Of a stretch of 64,000 nt of DNA, positions 1-7,987 are shown in pieces. Every line of letters begins with the position of its first letter. The stretch's first letter is position 1. Location: NCBI GenBank assembly GCA_903929355.1, contig CAIYUN010000038.1, forward strand, positions 1 through 64,000. The letters run 5' to 3'. The DNA comes from an uncultured Opitutaceae bacterium. Lineage in GTDB: Bacteria > Verrucomicrobiota > Verrucomicrobiia > Opitutales > Opitutaceae. A model generated the notes under the pieces. It made no database searches and had not been told where the DNA came from. It saw nothing but the letters and a program-made list of their open reading frames with translations. The position numbers and the translations under genes are program-made.

Positions 1-500
1 AAGGTGGAGCGCGTTGACCCCAACGCGCTTTCCGGCAACTCATGCTCCCCAAGCGCGTTGGGGTCAACGCGCTCCACCTCCTTCAACCCACACCGTGTGA
101 AAATCTGCACCCCGGCTTTGGCGGCGGCGGCCTGGAGGCAATTGATGATCGTGGCCGAGTCATCGGTCACCGGAAACATCCGGCCATCCGCCTCGGTCTT
201 GAGCTCGACGCCGCGCGCGGCGAACCAGGCGACGGTGTCGCGCGGCCCGAAACGGGTGAGCGGGCCGAGCAGCTCGCGCGCGCCGCGCGGGTAGCGGGTG
301 ACCAGCTCGCGCGGCTCGAAGCAGGCATGGGTGACGTTGCAGCGCCCGCCGCCGGAGACCCGCACCTTGGCGAGCGGGTGGGCGGTCGCCTCATACAGGC
401 GCACCTCGGCGGAGGGATCGGCCTCCGCGCAGGCGATGGCCGCAAAAAATCCCGCCGCGCCCCCGCCGGCGATGACAATACGTCTGGGGGGGATTGCCAT
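1..500 (-). CDS. NAD(P)/FAD-dependent oxidoreductase, HI0933/BaiN-like (partial, 5' part)
   Basis: The frame opens with ATG at 500 and runs off the left edge, so only the N-terminal 166 residues are visible. It begins with a hydrophobic strand and the dinucleotide-binding motif GGGAAG at about residues 12-17, followed by an RVSGGGRCNVTH segment, which is the hallmark of the HI0933-like flavoprotein family (FAD-binding Rossmann fold). The reaction is unknown in most members. About 140 residues in, the normal sequence is interrupted in frame by a palindromic repeat (positions 2-79) that encodes a VERVDPNALG-like peptide; whether the protein tolerates it cannot be judged without the rest of the gene. 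The VapC-like gene lies 8 bp upstream on the same strand. Family call is firm; function is not. Confidence 0.8.
   Translation of the reverse strand, partial: MAIPPRRIVIAGGGAAGFFAAIACAEADPSAEVRLYEATAHPLAKVRVSGGGRCNVTHACFEPRELVTRYPRGARELLGPLTRFGPRDTVAWFAARGVELKTEADGRMFPVTDDSATIINCLQAAAAKAGVQIFTRCGLKEVERVDPNALGEHELPESALGSTRST
2..79. repeat. Palindromic repeat element inside a coding frame
   Basis: Two 29-bp arms (2-30 and 51-79) are perfect reverse complements around a 20-bp spacer. The arm core gcgttgaccccaacgcgc is itself nearly self-complementary. A degenerate relative lies at 4317-4382 in the 5' part of ureF. In both genes the element is read in the same frame and gives the peptide VERVDPNAL, as in Rickettsia palindromic elements, which also insert in coding frames. 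Confidence 0.85.
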
Positions 501-508
501 TTTCAGAA

Positions 509-940
509 CTAGGCGAGGATGACGGGCGTCAAACCCAACGCTGCCGCCCCCTTGATTTGGTGGGCGTCATGCGTGTGGATTTCCACAAAGCCGTGATGGA
601 CGGCCGTGACGAGATGCAGGCAATCGGCCGTGCGGAGGAATACTTCGGCGGGCAGGGTGGTGTAGGTTTTCGCCGCCTGCTCCACCACCAACCGGTCGAG
701 CGGAGCCCAAGCCCAGAAACCGCCCAGGTCGTCCTGGTCAAACTGCCGTACGACCGCCTGAAATTCATCGCGCGACCATTTTCGCTCGCGCAGGCGGCGG
801 TGGAAAACCCCCATCAACTCGGCCCGTGCAAGCTCGGACAAGACGACCCGGTCCTCCGCATCGAGCCGGGCGCGCACGGCGGCGGATTCGCTTTCCGGGA
901 CGTAAAACTTCGCAAGGGTGGAGGTGTCGCAAAACACCAT
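509..940 (-). CDS. PIN-domain ribonuclease toxin, VapC-like
   Basis: The 143-residue protein has the PIN-domain layout: an N-terminal strand with D5 (VFCDTSTL), E41, D106 in TADCLHL and D125, which together would coordinate Mg2+ for RNA cleavage. Length is normal for VapC toxins. Its start lies 2 bp downstream of the stop of the Phd-like antitoxin gene, so the two are almost certainly co-transcribed and translationally coupled. Known VapC enzymes cut tRNA or rRNA and are held inactive by the antitoxin; the target here is not predictable. All four acidic positions are present, so the toxin appears intact. Confidence 0.85.
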   Translation of the reverse strand: MVFCDTSTLAKFYVPESESAAVRARLDAEDRVVLSELARAELMGVFHRRLRERKWSRDEFQAVVRQFDQDDLGGFWAWAPLDRLVVEQAAKTYTTLPAEVFLRTADCLHLVTAVHHGFVEIHTHDAHQIKGAAALGLTPVILA

Positions 941-942
941 GG

Positions 943-1194
943 TCAGCGGTCACCCCGCACGGCGTTGAGGTCGGCAAGGACATCCTGGCCCGGGGCTTTC
1001 GCCAGCAACGCGGCGTAGGCCGGCAGCAATGTGCGCCGGCGGCGCGGCATCTGCAGGTGCGTCCCCGCGAGCACGGCGACCAGCCGGCCCCTGTCCGTGA
1101 CCGGCAGGGGCGTCCTGGATTTGCCGGCACGGCGAACCCATTCGCCGGTTTTGGCGTGGAGCTGCTTGATCGAAATGGCGGTGGTGGACGGCAC
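943..1194 (-). CDS. Antitoxin, Phd/YefM-like (prevent-host-death type)
   Basis: This 83-residue protein precedes the PIN toxin on the same strand. The N-terminus (AISIKQLHAKTGEWVRRA, then PLPVTDRGRLVAVL) has the Phd/YefM pattern of a short helix, a TGEW-like turn and a beta strand ending in a hydrophobic LVAVL stretch. The C-terminal part is Arg- and Ala-rich, as expected for a toxin-neutralising tail. The chosen start is GTG; no ATG lies in frame nearby. Phd-type antitoxins bind their own promoter and repress the operon, so regulation is probably at the intergenic region 1195-1348. Confidence 0.75.
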   Translation of the reverse strand: MPSTTAISIKQLHAKTGEWVRRAGKSRTPLPVTDRGRLVAVLAGTHLQMPRRRRTLLPAYAALLAKAPGQDVLADLNAVRGDR

Positions 1195-1348
1195 GAGTGT
1201 AACAGAGACACAATTTCCGTATTCTGTCGAGCAGGATTTTCCCGGTCGTCCCGGCCAAAAATCGCTTCCTCCCGGCCCCCGCTTCCGCTAGCAAACCGAC
1301 GCCCAAATGCGCCGCCAGATGGCGCGAAAACTGCTGACTTCCCCCCTC

Positions 1349-1926
1349 ATGAAACCCTCCCACCGCCTCGCGCTGCTTGGCGCCCTCGCTCTCCTCTTCC
1401 CGTGCTCGCCCAGGCGCATCCGGGCCATGACCTGACTTGGGATTTTGGCGGCGGTTTCGCCCACCCGCTTTCGGGGTGGGACCACCTGCTCACCATGATC
1501 GCAGTCGGCCTGTGGGCGGCGCAACTGGGTGGCCGGGCGCGCTGGCTAGTGCCGATGGCCTTCGTCGGCGTGATGGCTCTCGCCACCGCCTACGGGCATT
1601 TCATGGGCGCCATCCCCGGGACCGAGCAGGGCATCGCCGCCTCCATCCTCGTCCTCGGTCTGCTCATCGCCACCACCACGCGCATGCCCGTGGCCGCCGG
1701 CATGGTTTTGGTCGGCAGCTTCGCGGTTTTCCACGGAGTGGCGCACGGAGCGGAGATGGGGTCGACCGCGGGAGGTTTCAGCTATGGGGCCGGTTTTATG
1801 CTCGCCACCGCGCTCCTGCATGCCACCGGGCTGCGCCTCGGATTCGCCTTGAAATCCAGTCCAAAGCTTGAAGCGCTGGCCGGGGGTGCCGTGGCGGTGG
1901 TGGGTGGCCTGGCTTTGATCTACTGA
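1349..1926 (+). pseudogene. hupE: HupE/UreJ-type nickel permease, apparent frameshift after signal peptide
   Basis: HupE/UreJ proteins are small multi-pass membrane proteins that import Ni2+ for urease or hydrogenase. The body from about 1403 reads LAQAHPGHDLTWDF and continues through several hydrophobic helices with the family sequences HPLSGWDHLL and GWAAQLGG-like. The ATG at 1349 opens a clean signal peptide (MKPSHRLALLGALALLF), but that frame hits a stop shortly after. One extra C in the CCC run at 1399-1401 would join the two into LLFPVLAQAHPGH, matching LLFPALAQAHPGH in the intact copy at 41752-42348. It is therefore either a frameshifted gene or a sequencing error. A GTG at 1401 could start a form without a signal. 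It converges on ureD. Confidence 0.75.
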
Positions 1927-1935
1927 TCGAGTTGG

Positions 1936-1995
1936 GGCGCGTTGTCCCCAACGCGCCGTGCCGCTAAGAATTGGCGGGTTGGGGACAACCCCGCC
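1936..1995. repeat. Double hairpin between convergent hupE and ureD
   Basis: Two hairpins lie between the convergent genes: arms 1936-1944/1949-1957 (ggcgcgttg) and 1973-1981/1986-1995 (ggcgggttg with caaccccgcc, one bulge). They sit just past both stop codons and have no clear T-tract. They resemble the repeat family seen at 2-79 and 4317-4382 and may also act as a two-way terminator. Confidence 0.6.
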
Positions 1996-2003
1996 CTACC
2001 CGC

Positions 2004-2828
2004 TCACAGCTTCCGCGGGTCGCAGGCGAGCCGGGGAAAGGCGGTCGCCAGGGCCCGGCGCATGTCGCGCAGCCCGCGCCGCAGTTTCACGCCGTCGGAG
2101 GCGACCAATTTCAGGTTCCAGCCGCCGAGCCGCAACGGGCTGACGCCCACCCACAGCCCATCGCCGTGCAGCGCCTCCACGGCCTTCCGCCAACCTGCGT
2201 CGCTTTCGCCAGCAGGTGCCACCAGCACAGCGTTGCCAAAGCAAGCAGCCGGTCCGGAGCCGGCGAAGTCGGCGAGCGCCCGCAGTTCCTCCCCGGATTG
2301 CGCCAGCCGCTCGCGCAGGATCAGCTCGCCACCGAGGCGCACCTCGATTTCCAGACACAGCTTCTCCCACTCCCAGGCCTCGCCGTGGGCGACGCGACCG
2401 GGCATCAGCAGGTCGGCGAAAAACATCCCGCCCCCCGGCGCCACCTCGATGCGCGTGGTCTGCCGAAAACGGCAACCGCGGTGCGGCACGAGCGGTTCGG
2501 GCATCATTTCCAGCCACCCGCCTGCCGCGACCGAGAAATGCTGGTGGCACTCGGCCGTGCCACCCTTCATCTGGAAAACCCGGCTCGCGCTTGGGGTTGT
2601 CACGAGCAGCGCCGCGCCCGCGCCCACCGCGATGGCCGACTCCAGCCGGTCCCCAGCGAGGATGCCGGCCGTGGGATTCACGACCTGCACGAGCAGGGTG
2701 CGGGTGTCCGTGTCCCAGTAGGGCTTGCTGATGTGGTAGGGCGCGCGAAACGACTGCGCGGCCAGGGCCGTGCGACCGTTGGCGCGGGCCGCGGCCTGGA
2801 GTAAAAGATGGCCGGAGAATTCAGACAT
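2004..2828 (-). CDS. ureD: Urease accessory protein UreD
   Basis: UreD (UreH) binds apo-urease and, with UreF and UreG, forms the complex that passes nickel into the active site. The 274-residue protein begins MSEFSGHLLLQAA and carries family features such as YWDTDTRTLLVQVVNPTAGILAGD, PSASRVFQMKGG and the PEPLVPHRGCRF block. Length is normal. It is the last gene of the urease cluster, downstream of ureG by 44 bp. The start at 2828 is preferred to longer in-frame options because the conserved sequence begins there. Confidence is high because the complete ureABC-EFGD set is adjacent. Confidence 0.92.
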   Translation of the reverse strand: MSEFSGHLLLQAAARANGRTALAAQSFRAPYHISKPYWDTDTRTLLVQVVNPTAGILAGDRLESAIAVGAGAALLVTTPSASRVFQMKGGTAECHQHFSVAAGGWLEMMPEPLVPHRGCRFRQTTRIEVAPGGGMFFADLLMPGRVAHGEAWEWEKLCLEIEVRLGGELILRERLAQSGEELRALADFAGSGPAACFGNAVLVAPAGESDAGWRKAVEALHGDGLWVGVSPLRLGGWNLKLVASDGVKLRRGLRDMRRALATAFPRLACDPRKL

Positions 2829-2872
2829 CAGTTTGTTTGTTGTGGGGGGGTGCCCTCCTTGTCGCGCCGAAG

Positions 2873-3517
2873 CTATTGGCGAAGGTGGGACCCCGCATGG
2901 GCTTTCCGCGCAAACAGCACCTCGTGTTCGACCCAGTTGATGACGGCGGCGAGGTTGTGCTCGCGCTTCAGATCGCAAAACAAGAACGGCCGCGCGCCGC
3001 GCTGGATCTTGGCGTCGCGCTCCATCACGCCGAGATCGGCGCCCACCAGCGGGGCGAGATCGATTTTATTGATGATCAGCAGGTCGCTGAACCGGATCGC
3101 CGGGCCGCCCTTGCGCGGGATTTTGTCCCCCTCGGCCACATCAATCACATAAATGAACGCGTCCACCAGCTCGGGCGAAAACGTGGCGGTCAGGTTGTCG
3201 CCGCCGCTCTCGACGAGCAGGAGATCCAGGTCGGGAAACTTGGCCTCCAGCGCCCGGCAGGCCTGCTCGTTCATGGTGGTGTCGTCCCGGATGGCCGTGT
3301 GCGGGCACCCGCCGGTCTCGACGCCCGCGATGCGCTCCGCCGGCAGCGCGCTTTGGGCAATGAGGAACTGCGCGTCCTCGGAGCAATAGATGTCGTTGGT
3401 GACAACCGCCATCGAGCGTCGCGCGCGCAACTGCTGGCAGAGTTTGAGGCACAGCATGGTCTTGCCGGAGCCAACCGGGCCGCCAATGCCAATTCGAGGG
3501 GGACGATTGAGTGACAT
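2873..3517 (-). CDS. ureG: Urease accessory GTPase UreG
   Basis: UreG is the SIMIBI-class GTPase that drives nickel delivery to urease. The 214-residue product has the P-loop GPVGSGKT at about residues 11-18, the nickel-binding CPH motif within [12 protein letters not shown], the VESGGDNL block and NKIDLAP for guanine recognition. ATG at 3517 was chosen because the conserved start ([13 protein letters not shown]) begins there; an upstream in-frame Met at 3553 adds only unconserved residues. It is followed by ureD and preceded by ureF at 99 bp. No residues are missing. Confidence 0.96.
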   Translation of the reverse strand: MSLNRPPRIGIGGPVGSGKTMLCLKLCQQLRARRSMAVVTNDIYCSEDAQFLIAQSALPAERIAGVETGGCPHTAIRDDTTMNEQACRALEAKFPDLDLLLVESGGDNLTATFSPELVDAFIYVIDVAEGDKIPRKGGPAIRFSDLLIINKIDLAPLVGADLGVMERDAKIQRGARPFLFCDLKREHNLAAVINWVEHEVLFARKAHAGSHLRQ

Positions 3518-3616
3518 GGAAAACGGATTAAGCGCAAAGCAGCCAAGGTGCAAAGAACAGAAAACAGAAGAGCAGGGCTTGGGAACTTCGCGGCCTGGCG
3601 TCTCTGCGTTGAAAAA

Positions 3617-4435
3617 TCAGGAAATAAACATGCGGGCATCCGCAGATTCGTGGCGGGCGGCGGCGATGTCGTGCCAGGGATTGAACCAGCCGATTTCGGC
3701 CAAGGGCACGGATTCGGCGGCGGCGATCAGCGCTGGCGCCGTGGCCAGCGCCTCGGTGAGCAGCGACTGGCAGGCGTTCTGGCCGAGGCGCAGCAGCTTC
3801 ATGGCGGCCGACAGCAGCGCCGCGAGGGTCGAGTAGGTGAGACCCGCGAGCACGGCGGGGAGTGGCGCCCCCAACACCCGGCCCTCCAACGCGGCGGAGA
3901 CGGCCGACGAATGCGGCCAAGCCCTGGCCGCAACCCGCGTGAGGTATTCCTGCGCGAGGGGATGGTGGTGCAGCGCCGCCATGAGCTCGGCGCGCTGGCG
4001 GCCGATGCTCCCGGCGGCGGCGCGGAGTTCGCGGGCGGGCTTCAGCGCGGCGGAAAGCACGCAGATCTCGCCGACCTGGGACCAGTCCGGTGCAGCCAAC
4101 GCCCGCCAGGCATGGGCGGCGAGCGGCAGCTCGGTGTGCTGGAGCGCAGGCAGCGCTGAGCGCAGCACAAACTCCCGCAGCGTGGCACGGTCGCGCACCA
4201 CCCCCTCCTGCACCAGCCCCTCAAGTCCGAGCGAATGCGCATAACCCCCCGTAGGATAAAAGGAATCACCCGCCTGCAACAGGCCGACCAACCAGGCGAC
4301 ATCTTGGGTCCGAGGCGGTGGAGCGGCTTGACCCCAAGACGCTGCTGGGGCGGCAAGCGCGTTGGGGTCAACGCGCTCCACCCCGCAGGCCGGCCCGGCG
4401 CCCGGCGCGTTTCCTCCTCCGATTTCATCCTTCAT
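3617..4435 (-). CDS. ureF: Urease accessory protein UreF, with repeat-derived N-terminus
   Basis: UreF is the all-helical gate between UreG and UreD in nickel insertion. The conserved body starts at about residue 45 (DVAWLVGLLQAGDSFYPTGGYAHSLGLEG) and continues to the C-terminal NPWHDIAAARHE. The first 40-odd residues are not UreF-like: they include VERVDPNALA, encoded by a degenerate copy of the palindromic element at 4317-4382. The true start may be further downstream, or the element may have been taken into the protein. The ATG at 4435 is 24 bp from the ureE stop, which supports coupling. Family assignment is secure; only the N-terminus is doubtful. Confidence 0.9.
   Translation of the reverse strand: MKDEIGGGNAPGAGPACGVERVDPNALAAPAASWGQAAPPPRTQDVAWLVGLLQAGDSFYPTGGYAHSLGLEGLVQEGVVRDRATLREFVLRSALPALQHTELPLAAHAWRALAAPDWSQVGEICVLSAALKPARELRAAAGSIGRQRAELMAALHHHPLAQEYLTRVAARAWPHSSAVSAALEGRVLGAPLPAVLAGLTYSTLAALLSAAMKLLRLGQNACQSLLTEALATAPALIAAAESVPLAEIGWFNPWHDIAAARHESADARMFIS
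4317..4382. repeat. Degenerate palindromic element at the 5' end of ureF
   Basis: The right arm (4355-4382) matches the 29-bp arm of the element at 51-79 almost base for base (aagcgcgttggggtcaacgc...). The left arm (4317-4342) is an eroded complement. It lies inside the ureF frame and explains the non-conserved N-terminal residues. Confidence 0.75.
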
Positions 4436-4459
4436 GATTCATCCTTCATCCATTTCCGC

Positions 4460-4924
4460 TCAATGCCGGTGCCCCGGCCCCAGCTCCTGGGTGGGAAGAT
4501 TGCCCCGGGCGAAACGGCCCGGGCGGAAGACCGCGGTGGTGGCCTTGAACGGCACCTTGAGCCGGTCGAGCAACTGGCGCACCGCGGGCTCGTCGGGTGC
4601 GAGCAGGCGCGTGGGCTCGGCCGAAAGCTCAAGGTGCAGGTTACCGATGGCCCACCCGATCCCGGCTGCGGCGGACGGCGCGACCTCGAGCGAGACCTCC
4701 ACGACGGCCTCGGGATGCTGGCGGACGACATAGCGCGCCGTGGACGTTTGCCAAAACGGGTCGCCGTCCTTCAGCGGCCCGGCCAGCTCAAAACCGAACT
4801 CGGTGCCATCCTCGGCGATGCCACGCCAGAGCCGTTTAGCCAAGGTGAGACGCTCGACCCGCAGCGCGACTTCTGCCGGCAGGGGGTCCGGTTTTTCGAG
4901 TGGGACGTGAATGAGTTGTAGCAT
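4460..4924 (-). CDS. ureE: Urease accessory nickel chaperone UreE
   Basis: UreE is a dimeric metallochaperone that hands Ni2+ to UreG. The 154-residue protein has the N-terminal peptide-binding-like domain (RLWRGIAEDGTEFGFEL) and the C-terminal metal-binding domain with the GNLHLEL motif, whose His is the dimer-interface nickel ligand. The tail is short (GHRH) and lacks the His-rich extension of the Klebsiella protein. It is the first gene of the second half of the urease cluster; 865 bp, including an opposite-strand gene, separates it from ureC. Confidence 0.92.
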   Translation of the reverse strand: MLQLIHVPLEKPDPLPAEVALRVERLTLAKRLWRGIAEDGTEFGFELAGPLKDGDPFWQTSTARYVVRQHPEAVVEVSLEVAPSAAAGIGWAIGNLHLELSAEPTRLLAPDEPAVRQLLDRLKVPFKATTAVFRPGRFARGNLPTQELGPGHRH

Positions 4925-5013
4925 GGGAAATGCGTGGCCTACCTATGGGGCAACCCTCCCACGAGGGAAAGCTTTTGCGATACGCACCGGTGGTGGGTTA
5001 GTTTGGCTATATC

Positions 5014-5063
5014 GTAGGTTGCGAGCTTGCCTCGCAACGTGGCGCGACAAGTGCGCCACCTAC
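5014..5063. repeat. Compound palindromic repeat upstream of ureE
   Basis: The 50-bp block begins gtaggt and ends acctac. Inside are two hairpins, gttgcgag/ctcgcaac (5018-5038) and gtggcgc/gcgccac (5039-5059). Nearby sequence (4925-5170) shows no coding potential. It looks like a dispersed intergenic element rather than a terminator, since no T-tract follows. Confidence 0.65.
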
Positions 5064-5170
5064 CCCGGCTAAGGCAAACTGAACCACTACCCACGCACCA
5101 CGTTGCCCTCCACGCCCCTTCCTTTCCGTCTGCCAAGGCAATGCGGCCACAAAAAGCTTGCCTAAATTAC

Positions 5171-5187
5171 GTCAACTATTAGTTGAC
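5171..5187. promoter_or_regulatory. Palindromic operator candidate, left copy
   Basis: GTCAACTATTAGTTGAC is a perfect 8-bp inverted repeat around one base. It ends 7 bp before the ATG of the HTH gene at 5195. A near-identical copy lies just past that gene at 5582-5597. The position suggests autoregulation by the encoded HTH protein. Confidence 0.6.
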
Positions 5188-5194
5188 ATGGCTG

Positions 5195-5560
5195 ATGGAC
5201 ACTTCCCTCCCGGTGCACCCGAAAATTGAACTCCACCTGGAGTTCGCCAAGATCCTGGCCGAGGCCGCGACGACGTTCGCCGCTGATCAACGCCGCAGTT
5301 TCCGCCTCGCCCGCCGGCCCCGCCAGGGCCGGACGCTTCGTCCCGGTGCTGACACTCCACTCTGGAATGCGCTGGTTGCCGAGGTCCGCCCGCATTTGCG
5401 CAAATACGGCGCGCAGGTGAATCTCGCGCGGGTGCTGGGTTTGGACCGCCAGACCATCAACGCCTATTTTGTCGCACGCACGCGAATGCCGGACGCCGAG
5501 CGCACCCTGCAGCTGCTGGTCTGGCTGATCGCGTCCCGCACGGACCGAACCCCTTCCTGA
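5195..5560 (+). CDS. Small HTH (Xre-like) DNA-binding protein
   Basis: The protein has 121 residues from the ATG at 5195; a TTG at 5183 is also in frame but lies inside the palindrome. The C-terminal half reads NLARVLGLDRQTINAYF followed by PDAERTLQLLVWL, a pattern typical of a Cro/Xre helix-turn-helix with a dimerising last helix. The N-terminal half (LEFAKILAEAATTFAADQRR, then Arg-rich) is unassigned. The gene is on the strand opposite to the urease operon and splits it between ureC and ureE. It lies between two copies of a 16-bp palindrome, a plausible autoregulatory site. I cannot place it in a named family. Confidence 0.65.
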   Translation: MDTSLPVHPKIELHLEFAKILAEAATTFAADQRRSFRLARRPRQGRTLRPGADTPLWNALVAEVRPHLRKYGAQVNLARVLGLDRQTINAYFVARTRMPDAERTLQLLVWLIASRTDRTPS

Positions 5561-5581
5561 CGGTCCTGTCCAACAAAACAT

Positions 5582-5597
5582 GTCAACTATTAGTTGA
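5582..5597. promoter_or_regulatory. Palindromic operator candidate, right copy
   Basis: GTCAACTATTAGTTGA matches the first 16 bases of the site at 5171-5187. It starts 21 bp after the HTH gene's stop codon. The two copies bracket the gene like a cassette. Confidence 0.6.
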
Positions 5598-5699
5598 TAT
5601 TGTCACGGCGGGATTTAGGTTGAATGTAGGCGGGGTTCCCTGGCGCTCCGCCCACATCGGAATAACAGGACGGCCCGTCGGCCCACGCTCCCACGCGCC

Positions 5700-5750
5700 T
5701 CAAAACAGGAAATACCGCTGCGCCATCGGCAAAACTTTGGCCGGCTCACC
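5700..5750 (-). pseudogene. Fossil 3' end of a second ureC
   Basis: Read on the minus strand, this stretch encodes [15 protein letters not shown] and a stop. The functional ureC next to it ends [15 protein letters not shown]. The DNA differs at several wobble positions, so it is not a recent exact copy, and its YFLF ending is closer to the usual UreC terminus. No upstream ureC sequence remains attached; a short GC-rich palindromic segment separates it from the intact ureC stop at 5790. It looks like the remnant of an older ureC replaced or displaced by recombination. Confidence 0.75.
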
Positions 5751-5789
5751 CGCCTTCGCCAAGGCTTCGGCGCGCCAAGCACGTGAGGA

Positions 5790-7556
5790 TTAAAAGAGAA
5801 AGAATCTTTGGGCCATTGGCAAAACTTTGGCGGGCTCGCAGGTGAGTATGCGACCGTCGGCCTTCACGGTGTAGGTCTCGGGGTCCACCTCAATCTTCGG
5901 AAGCGCATCATTGAGCACCATGTCTTTCTTTCCGATCTTGCGGCAGCTCTTCACCGGCTCAAGTCGGCGCGACAAACCGAGCTGTTTCGGCCCGGTCTTG
6001 CTACGGAGCGAGGCTTCGCTGACGAACGTCAGGCAGGTGCGCCCGAGCGCCTTGCCGGCGGCGCCAAACTGCGGGCGGTAGAAGGTCGGCTGGGGTGTCG
6101 GGATTGAAGCGTTGGGGTCGCCCATGTTGGCCCAGGCAATAAACCCGCCCTTGAGCACCGTCTCGGGCTTCACCCCGAAGAGCGCGGGCTTGAACACCAC
6201 CAGATCCGCCAGCTTGCCCACCGCGACCGAGCCCACGAGGTGGCTGATGCCGTGCGCGATCGCCGGGTTGATGGTGTATTTGGCCAGATAGCGGAGCGCG
6301 CGAAAGTTGTCGGCGGCCGGGTGGGACCGGCCGGCCAGCGGACCGAACTGCTGCTTCATCTTGTGCGCGGTCTGCCAGGTCCGGATGATGACCTCCCCGA
6401 TCCGCCCCATGGCCTGCGAGTCGGATGACATCATTGAGATCGCCCCAAGGTCGTGCAGGCAGTCCTCGGCGGCGATGGTCTCGGGGCGGATGCGCGACTC
6501 GGCAAACGCGACGTCCTCGGGGATTTTCGCGTCCAGATGGTGGCAGACCATGAGCATGTCGAGATGCTCGTCGATGGTGTTGACCGTGTAGGGCCGCGTG
6601 GGGTTGGTGGACGACGGGAGCACATTGGGCTCGCCGCAGACGCGGATGATGTCGGGCGCGTGCCCGCCGCCGGCGCCCTCGGAGTGAAACGTGTGGATGG
6701 TGCGGCCCCGGAAGGCGCGGATGGAGTCGTCCACGAAGCCGGACTCGTTGAGCGTGTCGGTGTGGATCGCCACCTGCACGTCGAACTCCTCGGCGACGCC
6801 GAGGCAGACATCAATGGCGGCGGGGGTGGTGCCCCAATCCTCGTGGAGCTTGAGCCCGATGGCCCCGGCCAGAATCTGTTCGCGCAGGGGCGCGGCGGTG
6901 CCGCAGTTGCCCTTGCCGAGAAAACCGAGGTTCATCGGGTAGGCCTCGGCCGCCTCGAGCATGCGGTGGAGATTCCACGTGCCGGGCGTGCAGGTGGTGG
7001 CGTAGGTGCCATGCGCGGGGCCGGTGCCGCCGCCCAGCATCGTCGTGATGCCGGCGCTGATCGCCTCGTCAATCTGCTGCGGGCAGATGAAATGGATGTG
7101 CGTGTCAATTCCCCCCGCGGTGATGATGCAACCCTCGCCCGCGAGGACCTCGGTGCCCGCCCCGACGATCATGGGGTTCTTCTTTTTGGTCCGCGGGTCG
7201 GGATAGACCGAGCCAAGCCCGCTCTGGATGCCCGGGTTGCCGGCGTGGCCGATGCCGACAATCAGCCCGTGCTTGATCCCGATGTCGGCCTTGATGACGC
7301 CCAGCCCGGCGTCGAGGATGAGGGCGTTGGTGATGACGAGATCCAGACACTCGGCGTCGAGGGCCGTCGGCGACTGGCCCATGCCATCGCGGATCACCTT
7401 GCCGCCGCCAAACTTGATCTCATTGCCGTAGCCTCCCCCCTCGGCGATCAGGTCGCGCTCGACCTGGACAAACAGGTCCGTGTCCGCGAGACGCACGCGG
7501 TCACCCACGGTGGGTCCGAACATCTCGGCATATTGGCGGCGGGAAAGTTTGAGCAT
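5790..7556 (-). CDS. ureC: Urease subunit alpha (catalytic)
   Basis: The catalytic subunit hydrolyses urea to ammonia and carbamate at a di-nickel centre in the cytoplasm. The 588-residue protein shows the metal ligands in order: HIHFICPQQ (two His), the lysine to be carbamylated in [19 protein letters not shown] and [12 protein letters not shown] (His), the flap MVCHHLD (Cys/His) and MSSDSQAMG (Asp). It ends in the usual MAQRFFLF. It is about 20 residues longer than the Klebsiella enzyme, mainly from a basic stretch near residues 520-540. Preceded by ureB; ureE follows only after the inserted HTH gene. Confidence 0.98.
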   Translation of the reverse strand: MLKLSRRQYAEMFGPTVGDRVRLADTDLFVQVERDLIAEGGGYGNEIKFGGGKVIRDGMGQSPTALDAECLDLVITNALILDAGLGVIKADIGIKHGLIVGIGHAGNPGIQSGLGSVYPDPRTKKKNPMIVGAGTEVLAGEGCIITAGGIDTHIHFICPQQIDEAISAGITTMLGGGTGPAHGTYATTCTPGTWNLHRMLEAAEAYPMNLGFLGKGNCGTAAPLREQILAGAIGLKLHEDWGTTPAAIDVCLGVAEEFDVQVAIHTDTLNESGFVDDSIRAFRGRTIHTFHSEGAGGGHAPDIIRVCGEPNVLPSSTNPTRPYTVNTIDEHLDMLMVCHHLDAKIPEDVAFAESRIRPETIAAEDCLHDLGAISMMSSDSQAMGRIGEVIIRTWQTAHKMKQQFGPLAGRSHPAADNFRALRYLAKYTINPAIAHGISHLVGSVAVGKLADLVVFKPALFGVKPETVLKGGFIAWANMGDPNASIPTPQPTFYRPQFGAAGKALGRTCLTFVSEASLRSKTGPKQLGLSRRLEPVKSCRKIGKKDMVLNDALPKIEVDPETYTVKADGRILTCEPAKVLPMAQRFFLF

Positions 7557-7572
7557 GGAGAGAAGGTGATGG

Positions 7573-7636
7573 GGAACTCAGGAAATCAGGAAGTGGAGAC
7601 AATCATCGGGACTTCTTTCGTGATTTCCTGAGTTCC
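7573..7636. repeat. Inverted repeat between ureC and ureB, partly coding
   Basis: The 16-bp arms GGAACTCAGGAAATCA (7573-7588) and its exact complement (7621-7636) form a hairpin across the ureB stop codon. The right arm lies inside ureB and supplies its last residues. It may modulate the ratio of ureB to ureC message, or be a mobile palindrome that has captured the end of ureB. Confidence 0.7.
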
Positions 7637-7977
7637 ACATTTTTCGGTTTTTGCCGTGGTCCCGCATCGAGCCGGCCGTTGATTTTGGCGTTGAGTCCGA
7701 AGACCTCCCGGCTGCCGGCGAGGGCCACCAGCTCGACCTCCTTGGTGTCGCCCGCCTCGAACCGCACGGCGGTGCCGGCCGGGATGTTCAGGCGGAAGCC
7801 GCGGGCGGCGGCCCGGTCGAAGCGCAGGGCCGCGTTGGTCTCGAAAAAATGATAGTGCGAGCCGACCTGGATGGGGCGGTCGCCGGTGTTGGCGACCGTG
7901 AGCGTGTGCGTGGCCAGACCCGGGTTGGCGTCGAGCGCAGGCGCATCGGGCGCGGGGATAATTTCGCCGGGAATCAT
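7603..7977 (-). CDS. ureB: Urease subunit beta
   Basis: UreB is a structural subunit packing on the alpha subunit. The N-terminus MIPGEIIPA, the [11 protein letters not shown] motif and [23 protein letters not shown] are diagnostic. The conserved part ends at about residue 104 ([11 protein letters not shown]); the last ~20 residues are a basic tail ([16 protein letters not shown]) read from an inverted repeat arm at 7621-7636, and are not typical of UreB. It lies between ureA and ureC in the usual order. Confidence 0.95.
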   Translation of the reverse strand: MIPGEIIPAPDAPALDANPGLATHTLTVANTGDRPIQVGSHYHFFETNAALRFDRAAARGFRLNIPAGTAVRFEAGDTKEVELVALAGSREVFGLNAKINGRLDAGPRQKPKNVELRKSRKKSR

Positions 7978-7987
7978 GGTGAAAAAG

